From positions 27,524 through 91,523 of the forward strand of contig NZ_JACVOO010000008.1 in NCBI RefSeq assembly GCF_018882405.1: 64,000 nucleotides of DNA. The letters run 5' to 3'. The notes under the pieces are model-generated. The model saw nothing but the letters and a program-made list of their open reading frames with translations. It did not search any database and was not told the origin of the DNA. Positions 1 through 8,509 of this stretch are shown piece after piece. Each line of letters starts with the position of its first letter. Position 1 is the first letter of the stretch. A program made the translations under genes and the position numbers. Source of the stretch: Polynucleobacter sp. 31A-FELB. Its GTDB lineage: Bacteria; Pseudomonadota; Gammaproteobacteria; Burkholderiales; Burkholderiaceae.

Positions 1-843
1 CCTGCTACTCATGTGGTGCTTGCTTTAGGTCATAGCGCTCGGGATACCTTTGAGACCCTTCACGCGGCCGGTGTTTATATGGAGGCAAAACCGTTTTCAG
101 TAGGCTTCCGAATCGAACACCCTCAGTCTTTGATTGATAAGGCACGCTTAGGTCCACACGCTGGCAACGAGCTCATCGGTGCGGCGGACTACAAGTTAGT
201 GCACCATGCCAAGAATGGCCGCGCAGTCTATAGCTTTTGTATGTGCCCAGGCGGAACGGTTGTTGCCGCTACCTCTGAGCCCAATCGTGTCGTGACGAAC
301 GGGATGAGTCAATATTCTCGTAACGAGCGTAATGCTAATGCCGGCATCGTTGTTGGCATTACTCCTGAAGACTATCCTGGTGGTCCGCTAGCAGGTATTG
401 AGTTCCAAAGGGCTTTAGAGTCTAAAGCCTATGAGTTAGGCGGATCCACCTACGAAGCTCCAGGTCAATTAGTAGGGGACTTCTTAGCTGGCAAGGCTTC
501 TACAGACTTTGGCTCTGTCATGCCATCCTATAAGCCCGGCGTTCATCTAACAGACCTCGCTGATGCTTTGCCTGCATATGCAATTGAGGCGATTCGAGAG
601 GCGATCCCTGCTTTTGAGAAGCAGATCAAAGGCTTTTCAATGAAGGATGCAGTATTGACTGGTATTGAGACCCGCACGTCTTCTCCTTTGCGGATTACTC
701 GAGGCGCTAACTTTCAGAGTCTGAATGTCAAAGGTCTTTATCCCGCAGGTGAGGGCGCTGGTTATGCCGGTGGAATCTTGTCGGCTGGGGTTGATGGGAT
801 TAAAGTAGCAGAAGCAGTCGCGCTCGACTATCTATCCCAATAA
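1..843 (+). CDS. FAD-dependent dehydrogenase, C-terminal part (COG2509-like)
   Basis: The frame is open from base 1, so the gene begins upstream and only the last 280 residues are seen. The fragment opens with PATHVVLALGHSARDTF, typical of the uncharacterised NAD(FAD)-utilising dehydrogenase family, and ends with the glycine-rich FAD-contact stretch GEGAGYAGGILSAGVDG. Family members are cytoplasmic flavoproteins whose substrate is not established. The GTG at 13 is only the first start-like codon in the window and is not the true start. hemN follows 18 bases downstream on the same strand, so the two may be co-transcribed. Confidence 0.85.
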   Translation, partial: PATHVVLALGHSARDTFETLHAAGVYMEAKPFSVGFRIEHPQSLIDKARLGPHAGNELIGAADYKLVHHAKNGRAVYSFCMCPGGTVVAATSEPNRVVTNGMSQYSRNERNANAGIVVGITPEDYPGGPLAGIEFQRALESKAYELGGSTYEAPGQLVGDFLAGKASTDFGSVMPSYKPGVHLTDLADALPAYAIEAIREAIPAFEKQIKGFSMKDAVLTGIETRTSSPLRITRGANFQSLNVKGLYPAGEGAGYAGGILSAGVDGIKVAEAVALDYLSQ

Positions 844-861
844 TCCATAAGCTAATTTCTG

Positions 862-2277
862 ATGAGCTCTGTAGTGCCTGTATCTACCCAAACTGAAAAA
901 GAAGTCCTTTTTCATCCAGAGCTATTACAGAAGTTCGACATCAATGGGCCACGCTATACCTCCTACCCTAGCGCCGATCGCTTTCATAATGAGTTTTGTG
1001 AGTCCGATTATTTGGGGGCTTTACAGCGGGTAGCTAAAGTCAATGAACCGCTATCTCTGTATTTCCATTTACCTTTCTGCCCCAATATTTGTTACTACTG
1101 TGGTTGTAACAAAATCATCACTAAAGACCATGGTCGAAGCGCCAAGTACATCAAGTATTTAGCTAAAGAGATGGGGATGGTTTGTGCTGCTATGGGTGCT
1201 CAGAAAAAAATACCGGTGACCCAGCTGCATTGGGGTGGTGGCACACCTACATTTTTATCTCACGAAGAGATGATTGAGTTGATGCACCATACGCGTGAGC
1301 ATTTTGATCTACTTCCTGACGGAGAGTATTCGATTGAGATTGATCCACGACGGGTGACTGAGGCTGATATTGTCTTGCTAGCGGAGTTGGACTTTAACCG
1401 TATCAGTCTTGGAGTACAAGACTTCAATCTTGAGGTGCAGCAAGCAGTGCATCGCGTGCAGACCATAGAAGAAACTCAAGCAGTAATGGATTGGTCTAGG
1501 AAGTATGGATTTAAATCCAGAAGCGTTGATTTAATCTATGGCTTACCAAAGCAAACGCCTAAGACTTTTAAAGAAACCGTCGATGCTGTTCTGAAAATGA
1601 ACCCTGACCGCCTCTCGGTTTACAACTATGCCCATCTGCCGCACATCTTCAAACCACAGCGCAGAATTGCGGAAGCAGATTTGCCTGGCCCTGCCGATAA
1701 GCTAGATATTCTGTCGAATACGATAGCAAGACTTAGTGAAGCAGGTTATGTATTTATTGGCATGGATCACTTCGCAAAACCGGATGACGAATTAGCGATT
1801 GCGCAAAAAGAAGGCAAGCTTCATCGAAATTTCCAAGGTTATTCAACGCAAGCTGAGTGCGATCTCTTGGCTTTTGGAATTTCATCAATTGGTAAAGTTG
1901 ACGATAGCTACTCGCAAAATGTACGAACTCTAGATGAGTACTACGCAGCTATTGATGATGGCCATTTGCCCACCCTCCGAGGTCTTCAGTTAGACAAGGA
2001 TGACTTACTACGCCGTGAACTTATTGGCGAGTTGATGTGCCAATTTGCTCTGGATACTGAGCTTTTTGCCAAATCCCATCAAATTGAATTTCTAAGCTAC
2101 TTCAAAACAGAGATTGAGGAGCTAAAGCATCTAGAGGAGGCCGGTCTTCTAGAGTGGCAAGGTGCCAAGATGATCGTACCCATCAAGGGTAGGCTCTTGG
2201 CTAGACGAGTGGCCATGACTTTTGATCGCCATCTGAGGGAGTCTCAGGCTAAGGGCGCTTACTCCAAGGTTCTTTGA
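862..2277 (+). CDS. hemN: Oxygen-independent coproporphyrinogen III oxidase
   Basis: Radical-SAM enzyme that decarboxylates coproporphyrinogen III to protoporphyrinogen IX without oxygen in cytoplasmic heme synthesis. The protein has 471 residues, close to the roughly 457 of E. coli HemN. The cluster motif CPNICYYCGC places Cys73, Cys77 and Cys80 for the 4Fe-4S cluster, with Cys82 following as in true HemN rather than HemW-type paralogues. The N-terminal YTSYPSADRF stretch and the GGGTPTFLS motif also fit. In several proteobacteria hemN is controlled by FNR/Anr. The two FNR-like boxes here lie downstream of it, in front of ompW, not upstream. Confidence 0.95.
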   Translation: MSSVVPVSTQTEKEVLFHPELLQKFDINGPRYTSYPSADRFHNEFCESDYLGALQRVAKVNEPLSLYFHLPFCPNICYYCGCNKIITKDHGRSAKYIKYLAKEMGMVCAAMGAQKKIPVTQLHWGGGTPTFLSHEEMIELMHHTREHFDLLPDGEYSIEIDPRRVTEADIVLLAELDFNRISLGVQDFNLEVQQAVHRVQTIEETQAVMDWSRKYGFKSRSVDLIYGLPKQTPKTFKETVDAVLKMNPDRLSVYNYAHLPHIFKPQRRIAEADLPGPADKLDILSNTIARLSEAGYVFIGMDHFAKPDDELAIAQKEGKLHRNFQGYSTQAECDLLAFGISSIGKVDDSYSQNVRTLDEYYAAIDDGHLPTLRGLQLDKDDLLRRELIGELMCQFALDTELFAKSHQIEFLSYFKTEIEELKHLEEAGLLEWQGAKMIVPIKGRLLARRVAMTFDRHLRESQAKGAYSKVL

Positions 2278-2304
2278 TCAAATAAGCATCAAAAATTGAT
2301 CGAT

Positions 2305-2318
2305 TTGATATAGATCAA
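2305..2318. promoter_or_regulatory. FNR/Anr-type box 1 upstream of ompW
   Basis: The sequence reads TTGAT-ATAG-ATCAA, a perfect match to the FNR consensus TTGATNNNNATCAA. It lies 136 bases before the ompW ATG and 72 bp (centre to centre) from the second perfect box. Several extra TTGAT or ATCAA half-sites surround it (2288-2300, 2325-2329). Regulation by an FNR/Anr homologue is inferred from the match. Confidence 0.75.
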
Positions 2319-2376
2319 AAATTCATCAAAACAGTGTTGCTTTAAAACCAATAAAAAATTTCAGCTGCCCCTGCAT

Positions 2377-2390
2377 TTGATTTGTATCAA
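2377..2390. promoter_or_regulatory. FNR/Anr-type box 2 upstream of ompW
   Basis: A second perfect TTGAT-TTGT-ATCAA. If FNR binds at the class II position (centre at -41.5), transcription would start near 2425 and the -10 element would fall at 2413-2418 (GAAAAT, 4 of 6 matches to TATAAT). This gives a leader of about 30 nt for ompW. The geometry supports box 2 as the activating site and box 1 as accessory. Confidence 0.75.
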
Positions 2391-2454
2391 ATAGCTACCC
2401 CATCTTCAATTTGAAAATAGATTCATCAAATTGATAACAGAAAAGGGGTACATC

Positions 2455-3078
2455 ATGCGCATTAAAACTCTATTAGCCGCTATGGCAGCAGTAGCTTCAT
2501 TGGCGCCAATCGCCGCTCAAGCACAATCTTCAAGCGAGAACCCATGGATGGTTCGTGTTCGTGCGGTAGATTTATTGTTCCAGAACGGTCAAACAGATGT
2601 GTTGTCGACAGCCAATGTAAAGGCTAAAAATCAAGTTATTCCAGAATTTGATATTTCTTATTTCTTCACCAAAAATATTGCTGCTGAATTGGTTTTAACT
2701 TATCCGCAAAACATTCAAATTGATGCCAATGGCGAGAAAATTGGAACAATTAAGGCTCTGCCACCATCACTATTGCTTCAGTACCACTTTACAGATCTTG
2801 GCGCTTTCAAGCCTTACATTGGTGCTGGTGTGAACTACACCATTTTCAGCAGTCGAAATAATATTGCCAATGGCACTTTAACAGTAGATAACTCTAGTTT
2901 TGGTGCGGTTGGTCAAATTGGTATGGACTATATGTTTGATAAAAACTGGGGTTTAAACGTTGACTTGAAGTACGCAACCATGAGTACCAATGTAAAAACT
3001 GTGGATGGCGGTACCAATATCGGCAAGTTGACATTAAACCCATGGATGCCAGCTGTTGGTGTGACATACAAGTTCTAA
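2455..3078 (+). CDS. ompW: OmpW family outer-membrane beta-barrel protein
   Basis: Small eight-stranded outer-membrane barrel of 207 residues. I choose the ATG at 2455 because AAAAGGGG lies just upstream and the product then begins with a clean signal peptide (MRIKTLLAAMAAVASLAPIAAQAQ). A TTG at 2431 would extend the frame but spoil the signal. The mature part shows the OmpW pattern: NPWMVRVRAVDL at the start, LPPSLLLQYHF and YIGAGVNYT in the middle, and a C-terminal aromatic (VGVTYKF) for BAM recognition. OmpW proteins are linked to passage of small hydrophobic molecules and to anaerobic adaptation. Two perfect FNR-type boxes precede the gene. Confidence 0.93.
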   Translation: MRIKTLLAAMAAVASLAPIAAQAQSSSENPWMVRVRAVDLLFQNGQTDVLSTANVKAKNQVIPEFDISYFFTKNIAAELVLTYPQNIQIDANGEKIGTIKALPPSLLLQYHFTDLGAFKPYIGAGVNYTIFSSRNNIANGTLTVDNSSFGAVGQIGMDYMFDKNWGLNVDLKYATMSTNVKTVDGGTNIGKLTLNPWMPAVGVTYKF

Positions 3079-3112
3079 GTTCACTTCTTAGTTCAGGTAC
3101 TTAGGCGCCTAA

Positions 3113-3142
3113 AGCAAAGGCTCTGCATGCAGGGCCTTTGCT
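3113..3142. terminator. Bidirectional hairpin between convergent genes
   Basis: AGCAAAGGC at 3113-3121 pairs with GCCTTTGCT at 3134-3142, and the intervening 12 bases are themselves almost fully self-complementary. It lies between ompW (+) and the convergent kinase gene (-). The flanking U-runs are poor, so termination efficiency is uncertain. Confidence 0.5.
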
Positions 3143-3147
3143 ATTAA

Positions 3148-3744
3148 TTAATTGATTAAGTGATCAATTAATTTCTCAAACTTAGATTCATTAAATTTTT
3201 GGTTATCAAAACGCTGGATTGCGATATGTTCTGGTGGATCAACTCTGCGTTGGATGTATTGATCCCAGTGTTTGAGTTTGTACTCATCTCTAGGGTCTGC
3301 GCGCTTCTCCATGCGGCGCTTGGCTTCATTCTCATCTAGATCGATCCAGGCGATTTTGATGCTTGATACGCTAGGAACTCCTAGCTCTTCAGCATTAAAC
3401 ATTCGACCGCTTTGGATTTCACTGGAAAACGGACCCACTAGGATCACATTGACTCCCAGTTGTAGATTTTCTTTGGCGATGGCGATCAACCCTGCATATT
3501 CCCAATCTCTCAGGTTTTGGAGATAGAAGGGGCTATCGCGATCATTAGGATTATTAGTGGTGAGCTCCATGACGTGGGCGCTATAGGCCCCATAAACCGT
3601 ATCTTTATCCAAAAAGAAAAAGTCTTCCCCAGTCTTTTCAACAATGAGGGGGAGCGCCTTTTTAGCCAAAGTAGTTTTGCCTGTGCCTGCATGGCCGGCA
3701 AAGAGGATGAGTCGAGGAGCGCTGGGACTAAGCTTACAGGTCAT
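3148..3744 (-). CDS. P-loop ATPase/kinase of unknown substrate (AAA_33-like)
   Basis: Protein of 198 residues. Walker A is GHAGTGKTTLAKKA near the N terminus. An Arg/Lys-rich LID-like stretch (EAKRRMEKRADPRDEY) near residue 145 resembles small-molecule kinases of the zeta-toxin, gluconate or shikimate kinase group. No substrate can be assigned. It is monocistronic on the minus strand, divergent from the ABC-F gene at 3846 with about 100 bases between them. No toxin-antitoxin partner is adjacent, so a zeta-toxin role is not supported. Confidence 0.75.
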   Translation of the reverse strand: MTCKLSPSAPRLILFAGHAGTGKTTLAKKALPLIVEKTGEDFFFLDKDTVYGAYSAHVMELTTNNPNDRDSPFYLQNLRDWEYAGLIAIAKENLQLGVNVILVGPFSSEIQSGRMFNAEELGVPSVSSIKIAWIDLDENEAKRRMEKRADPRDEYKLKHWDQYIQRRVDPPEHIAIQRFDNQKFNESKFEKLIDHLIN

Positions 3745-3845
3745 TTATCGCTTTATTAGGAGGTATTGCTTTAGTAAATTCTACTTCTCAATCCCATGTT
3801 TATTGGAAATATTCCCAGTTTGGGTGAAGTGACGATAATGTCGCC

Positions 3846-5765
3846 ATGGCTTTAATCGTACTCACTGATGCAAAACTGGCTTTTGGCCACGTTGACCTCC
3901 TCGCAAATACTGCTTTCTCATTGGAATCTGGGGAGCGTGTTGGCTTAATTGGCCGCAATGGCACAGGCAAATCTTCTTTATTGAAGATTTTGGCCGGTAT
4001 AGAAAAAATGGATGATGGCTTGCTGCAATATCAGCAAGGCCTCCGCATTGCCTATGTTCCGCAAGAGCCCATATTTGAGGCTGAGGAGACAGTATTTGAT
4101 GCTGTATCCAAGGGCGTGGCTCATGCCAAGGCTCTACGAGAAGAATATGAAGCTCTTAGTATCGGGGAGTGGGATGATGCAGCTCACCATCGCTTAGACG
4201 AAGTCCAATCTCAGTTAGAGGCCTTAAGTGGCTGGAATTGGGAGCAGCGCGTTCATGAAACTTTAGATCGTCTGCATTTAGAAGCTGAAGTAAAGATTAA
4301 TACTTTATCGGGCGGAACTAAGAAGCGTGTTGCATTAGCTCGCGCTCTAGTAGAAATGCCTGACGTATTGTTATTGGATGAGCCTACCAACCATTTGGAT
4401 CTAGATTCGATTTCTTGGTTGGAAGATTTGCTTAAAGAGTACAAGGGCTCTGTAATTCTGATTACCCATGATCGCGCTTTCTTGGATAACGTCTGTACGC
4501 AGATTGTTGAACTTGATCGCGGTATCTTGCGCACCTATCCAGGTAACTTCTCTGCCTATGAGGTATTAAAAGATCAGGAAATGAATTCCGAGTCTTTAGC
4601 TAATGCTCGAGCGGATAAATTGCTTGCTCAAGAAGAGGTCTGGATTCGTAAAGGTGTTGAGGCAAGACGTACGCGCAGCGTTGCCCGAATAGCCCGTCTC
4701 GAAGCACTTCGCACAACACGTTCGCAAAGACGTGATGCTGTTGGGCAGGTCAAGCTTGCAGTTTCAGCTGGAGATCGAAGCGGCAAGATTGTCGCCGACC
4801 TTCAGAATGTCTCTAAGTCTTACGATCGCCCAATTGTGAAGGATTTCACAGCAACGATTTTGCGTGGCGATAAAGTTGGTCTACTTGGCCCTAACGGCGC
4901 AGGTAAGACTACATTACTTAAATTAATCCTGGGAACGATTGCGCCAGACTCCGGTACGGCAACAATGGGTACTCGTATTGAGGTGGCTTATTTTGATCAG
5001 ATGCGCGAAGGCCTCGATCTCAACGCTTCGCTCGAAGATTACATCAGCCCAGGTAGCGAGTGGATTGAAATCAATGGCAATAAGAAACACGTTAAGAGTT
5101 ATTTAAGTGATTTCCTATTTGCACCCGAGCGTACCAATTCACCGGTAAGCACTTTATCTGGTGGAGAGCGCAATCGCTTATTGTTGGCGCGCTTATTTGC
5201 ACGTCCTGCAAACGTCTTAGTTTTAGATGAGCCAACTAACGACTTAGACATTGATACTCTAGATTTGCTCGAGCAGTTGCTGCAGGATTACAAGGGCACT
5301 GTATTCTTGGTTAGTCATGATCGTTACTTCTTGGATAACGTGGTTACCAGCATCATTGCTAATGAGGGTGATGGATTCTGGCGTGAGTATGAGGGTGGTT
5401 ACGAAGACTGGAAGATCCAGAAGGCGCGCTCAGACAAGATTCGCGCAGCTAATGGTGGCGCTAAGGCTGAGCCAAAACTAGAGGCAAAGATTGAGCCCAA
5501 AATTGAATCTAAGCCTGTGGCTGCAAAGAGTGGAGTGCAAAAACTTAATGGCAAAGAGCGTCAGGAGTTAGAAGTCTTGCCTTTGCAAATCGAGACTCTT
5601 GAAACAGAACAAGCAGATATTGGGATTGCGATGAGCAATCCTGATCTCTATAAAAATGAGCCTGAATTAGCTGCCAGCATGCAAGCTCGCCTATCTGAAA
5701 TCACCGCTGATCTCGATATCAAACTACAGCGCTGGGAACTACTCTTAAGTCGCTCAGAATCTTAA
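3846..5765 (+). CDS. uup: ABC-F family ATPase, Uup type
   Basis: Duplicated ABC ATPase without membrane domains, 639 residues, acting on ribosomes or branched nucleic acids. Domain 1 has Walker A GRNGTGKSS (residues 36-44), signature LSGGTKKR (from 154) and DEPTNHLDL. A charged linker (ARRTRSVARIARLEALR) follows. Domain 2 has GPNGAGKTT (about 347), LSGGERNR and DEPTNDLDI. The Lys/Glu/Pro-rich hinge and C-terminal coiled-coil (about residues 535-639) mark it as Uup rather than EttA. Uup in E. coli affects transposon excision and ribosome function. Its stop codon overlaps that of the convergent permease gene. Confidence 0.92.
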   Translation: MALIVLTDAKLAFGHVDLLANTAFSLESGERVGLIGRNGTGKSSLLKILAGIEKMDDGLLQYQQGLRIAYVPQEPIFEAEETVFDAVSKGVAHAKALREEYEALSIGEWDDAAHHRLDEVQSQLEALSGWNWEQRVHETLDRLHLEAEVKINTLSGGTKKRVALARALVEMPDVLLLDEPTNHLDLDSISWLEDLLKEYKGSVILITHDRAFLDNVCTQIVELDRGILRTYPGNFSAYEVLKDQEMNSESLANARADKLLAQEEVWIRKGVEARRTRSVARIARLEALRTTRSQRRDAVGQVKLAVSAGDRSGKIVADLQNVSKSYDRPIVKDFTATILRGDKVGLLGPNGAGKTTLLKLILGTIAPDSGTATMGTRIEVAYFDQMREGLDLNASLEDYISPGSEWIEINGNKKHVKSYLSDFLFAPERTNSPVSTLSGGERNRLLLARLFARPANVLVLDEPTNDLDIDTLDLLEQLLQDYKGTVFLVSHDRYFLDNVVTSIIANEGDGFWREYEGGYEDWKIQKARSDKIRAANGGAKAEPKLEAKIEPKIESKPVAAKSGVQKLNGKERQELEVLPLQIETLETEQADIGIAMSNPDLYKNEPELAASMQARLSEITADLDIKLQRWELLLSRSES

Positions 5766-7069
5766 TGTGACTTGAGGCGCTTGGATTTGAGCCGTGAAAA
5801 TGCCTCAAGTCCAAAAGATGCGACAAGGGCAATGAGTAGGGCGATAGCGCTTGATGGTGCAGTTTTAATTGTATTTATTAGCAGCGCAGTAAATAAGCTT
5901 AGATTGATTGCAATTGCACACCACAGAATTTTTGGGTTCGCTCCAGTATGTTTGTGTACTCGAATGTGTCCGTATGTAATCACTGCGTAAACTAATAGAA
6001 AAGCTAGGCTAGCCATTTGACCCACTTCACTCAAGGGAAAAATTAATGCTAAAACAGTTACCCCAATTGATGAGATAGTCAGTGCGTGAAGATTATTTTT
6101 AAGCACGGTATTACCCAGGGCGCTAGAGATTTCTTTCTTTCTTGCTACATCAGCTGCGATATTGGATGCTGCAAAAATAGTAGCATTGACGGCTGCGGCA
6201 CAGGCCAGCAAAGCCGAAATACTGATCACAATAAACCCAGGCTTTCCCGCTATCAATCTTGCTGCATCAGCTAGTACGTGGCCATTATCAATTTGCATCA
6301 CGTTTAAGGGCATGAGCATTACAACAGCCATGCTTACTGCTAAGTAGGCAATCGTCACCAGTATCAGGGCTGAAAACATCGCAAGCGGCAACTCTTTTTG
6401 TGGACTCTTCATGGCTGATGAGGAGTTTGTCACTACACCAAACCCTTGGAAATTAATATAAAGAATCCCCGCTGCCACTGCAATGCCTTCAATCGATCTA
6501 CTCCCCATCTGAAGGTTTTTAAAATCAGCTTGTTGAAAGCCCATTGCTGAAAATACTAATAAGCTAATTACAACCAGGCCAATTGCTAAAGCTTCGGCTC
6601 TACCGACAAGGCTTGGGCCCAATAAGTTGAGGAAGGTGCAAATCACAATAATGGCGGCGGTGATGCATTTCAGAGCGATCGGTGAGAGGTCTCCGCCAAA
6701 TAAAGTATTGGTGTACTCAACAAAGCCTGCGGCATAGAGTGCGGCTGCGATTAAGTAAGCGATATATTGAAATAGATTAATGCTGCCTGAGATGATGCCT
6801 GGACCAAAACTCATGACGGTGAAGGTAGCGGCGCCACCACTACTTGGATAAGCGGCGCCAAGTTTTGCATAAGAATAGACCGAGAAAGAAGCTGCGATAG
6901 CGCCAATCAAAAAGGCCAGTGGCACGTGAGTACCAGCATGAAAACTCGCCAAGCCTAAAAGAGAGAAAAGGCCTGCGCCCATCATCCCGCCAATGCCTAG
7001 GGCGGTGGCGGAAAAGAGGCTAATATTTTTAGCTTGCTTATTGGTGTTTTTAAGTAAATCTGAGTTCAA
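5762..7069 (-). CDS. APC superfamily amino-acid permease
   Basis: Inner-membrane transporter of 435 residues with about 12 predicted hydrophobic segments. The first helix carries the substrate-binding glycine motif GIGGMMGAGLFSLLG typical of amino acid-polyamine-organocation permeases. The exact substrate cannot be read from sequence. The gene follows cbpM by 5 bases and probably shares its transcript. It converges on uup so closely that the two stop codons share TTAA at 5762-5765, leaving no room for a terminator between them. Confidence 0.85.
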   Translation of the reverse strand: MNSDLLKNTNKQAKNISLFSATALGIGGMMGAGLFSLLGLASFHAGTHVPLAFLIGAIAASFSVYSYAKLGAAYPSSGGAATFTVMSFGPGIISGSINLFQYIAYLIAAALYAAGFVEYTNTLFGGDLSPIALKCITAAIIVICTFLNLLGPSLVGRAEALAIGLVVISLLVFSAMGFQQADFKNLQMGSRSIEGIAVAAGILYINFQGFGVVTNSSSAMKSPQKELPLAMFSALILVTIAYLAVSMAVVMLMPLNVMQIDNGHVLADAARLIAGKPGFIVISISALLACAAAVNATIFAASNIAADVARKKEISSALGNTVLKNNLHALTISSIGVTVLALIFPLSEVGQMASLAFLLVYAVITYGHIRVHKHTGANPKILWCAIAINLSLFTALLINTIKTAPSSAIALLIALVASFGLEAFSRLKSKRLKSH

Positions 7070-7074
7070 CAGGC

Positions 7075-7401
7075 TTAACCTAAATTCTCGCGGCGCAGTT
7101 GATTGCGTAAACGGGCGATTTCATCTAGAAGATCAATCGCTAAGGCAACCCCAGGGACATTGAGTTCTAAATCATGGGTTAGGTGAGCAGCAGTTTTTGC
7201 GCGCTTTAGTGAATCTCCACTAAAGCGCCAGTCTTCTGGAGATGAGCCGGTGGGACTCAGAACACCTTCTGTTACCCATGACATAATGAGATCCTCTGGT
7301 GCGCGTGTGGCTTGTGAAATCTCCACAATGCTCATATGCACCTCTTCTTCAACAAGACTACCTTCAATCCAGGTGATTTTTGTTTGTGTCATGTTCATCA
7401 T
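7075..7401 (-). CDS. cbpM: Chaperone modulatory protein CbpM
   Basis: MerR-like helical protein of 108 residues, which in E. coli binds the J-domain of CbpA and inhibits it. The text matches the family: an N-terminal strand and helix (MSIVEISQATRAPEDLIMSWVTEGVLSP), then a coiled C-terminal helix (LAIDLLDEIARLRNQLRR). The start overlaps the cbpA stop by 4 bases (ATGA). A second Met at codon 2 and another at codon 4 are possible starts. Tight coupling with cbpA supports the assignment. Confidence 0.9.
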   Translation of the reverse strand: MMNMTQTKITWIEGSLVEEEVHMSIVEISQATRAPEDLIMSWVTEGVLSPTGSSPEDWRFSGDSLKRAKTAAHLTHDLELNVPGVALAIDLLDEIARLRNQLRRENLG

Positions 7402-8378
7402 CCCTTCAGGTGGGTTCTGGGGTTGAAATCAAAAGCTTTCTCTAGTGATTGATAAGCTTCTTTTTGCGCATCAGTATCGGCGCTAGGTAAAACAATGTTG
7501 GGCACTACATATAGGTCACCAGCTTCTTTGCTGGGGATTCCTTTTTCCTTGAGTCGCATCTTACGGCCCGTTGCTGTTCCAGCTGGAATCTTTAATTCCA
7601 AAGTCGAGCCTGCAGGGGTGGGGATATTAACGGTTGTCCCGAGAGCAGCTTCCCATGGGGCGAGTGGTAGGTCAAGATAAACGTCTTTGCCATCCACGCG
7701 ATAAATTGGATTTGGGTGGAAATCAATCTCAAGATATAGGTCGCCTGCGGCACCAGAGCCCATGCCTGGCCCACCTTGGCCAGCTAAGCGTAAATTTTGC
7801 CCAGCCTTAATGCCTTTAGGGATGCTGACATCGAGTTTGCGCTCTTGAGTGCTGACATGTCCATTGGCATCTTGCGTTGGCATATGCAGGGCAATAGTTC
7901 GTTTTGCACCGTTGTAGGCATCTGCAAGATCAATCAATATTTTGGCGTGATGATCTTGACCCTTGAAGTCCATACCTTGGCGCGGGTTACCACCGCGACC
8001 GCCTTGGCGATGGCGACCTCTGCCAAAGAGTGATTCAAAGAATTCGCTTTGATCACCTTCATAGCCACCACCAAATCCGCCGTGACCGCCACCAAAGTTG
8101 CCATCAGAGTATTCAAACCCTTCATTCCAATTTGGTGGTGGAGTGAAGTCTTGGCCATTTTTCCAATTGGCACCCATGCGATCGTAAGCAGCACGCTTTT
8201 CAGTATCTTTGAGAACGGAGTAAGCTTCGCCGACCGCTTTAAATTGCTCTTCAGCACCAGCTTCTTTATTCACATCTGGGTGATATTTGCGAGCTAGCTT
8301 GCGGTATGCCGCTTTAATCTCTGCTTCGGTAGCGCCACGCGCCACACCGAGTGTTTCGTAGTAGTCCCTGAATTTCAT
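7398..8378 (-). CDS. cbpA: Curved DNA-binding protein / DnaJ-like co-chaperone CbpA
   Basis: Class B J-protein of 326 residues, co-chaperone of DnaK. The J-domain covers about residues 1-68 with the HPD motif at 33-35. A Gly/Phe-rich linker follows (about 88-135), then two DnaJ C-terminal beta domains. The four CxxCxGxG zinc repeats of DnaJ are absent, which is the CbpA pattern. First gene of a minus-strand cbpA-cbpM-permease unit. Confidence 0.93.
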   Translation of the reverse strand: MKFRDYYETLGVARGATEAEIKAAYRKLARKYHPDVNKEAGAEEQFKAVGEAYSVLKDTEKRAAYDRMGANWKNGQDFTPPPNWNEGFEYSDGNFGGGHGGFGGGYEGDQSEFFESLFGRGRHRQGGRGGNPRQGMDFKGQDHHAKILIDLADAYNGAKRTIALHMPTQDANGHVSTQERKLDVSIPKGIKAGQNLRLAGQGGPGMGSGAAGDLYLEIDFHPNPIYRVDGKDVYLDLPLAPWEAALGTTVNIPTPAGSTLELKIPAGTATGRKMRLKEKGIPSKEAGDLYVVPNIVLPSADTDAQKEAYQSLEKAFDFNPRTHLKG

Positions 8379-8456
8379 AGTCCTAATGAATTCCTGATTA
8401 AATCAATAAGCTCAATTCTACAGTCCTTAGCGGCGATTTCTAGCTTCTTTCTGGCA

Positions 8457-8486
8457 AAGAAAAAGCGGGCATTTTGCCCGCTTTTG
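8457..8486 (-). terminator. Intrinsic terminator of the UxaA-family gene
   Basis: On the minus strand the stem AAAAGCGGGC / GCCCGCTTTT (8462-8486) encloses a 5-nt loop and is followed by a T-rich run. It lies 24 bases after the stop of the gene at 8510-10057. Confidence 0.85.
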
Positions 8487-8509
8487 GCGATCTTCAAGCG
8501 AAGCTGGGT

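Noticed and set aside
3148..3744. Zeta-type toxin of a toxin-antitoxin pair
   Set aside because: The P-loop fold fits many small kinases. No epsilon-like antitoxin frame lies next to the gene.
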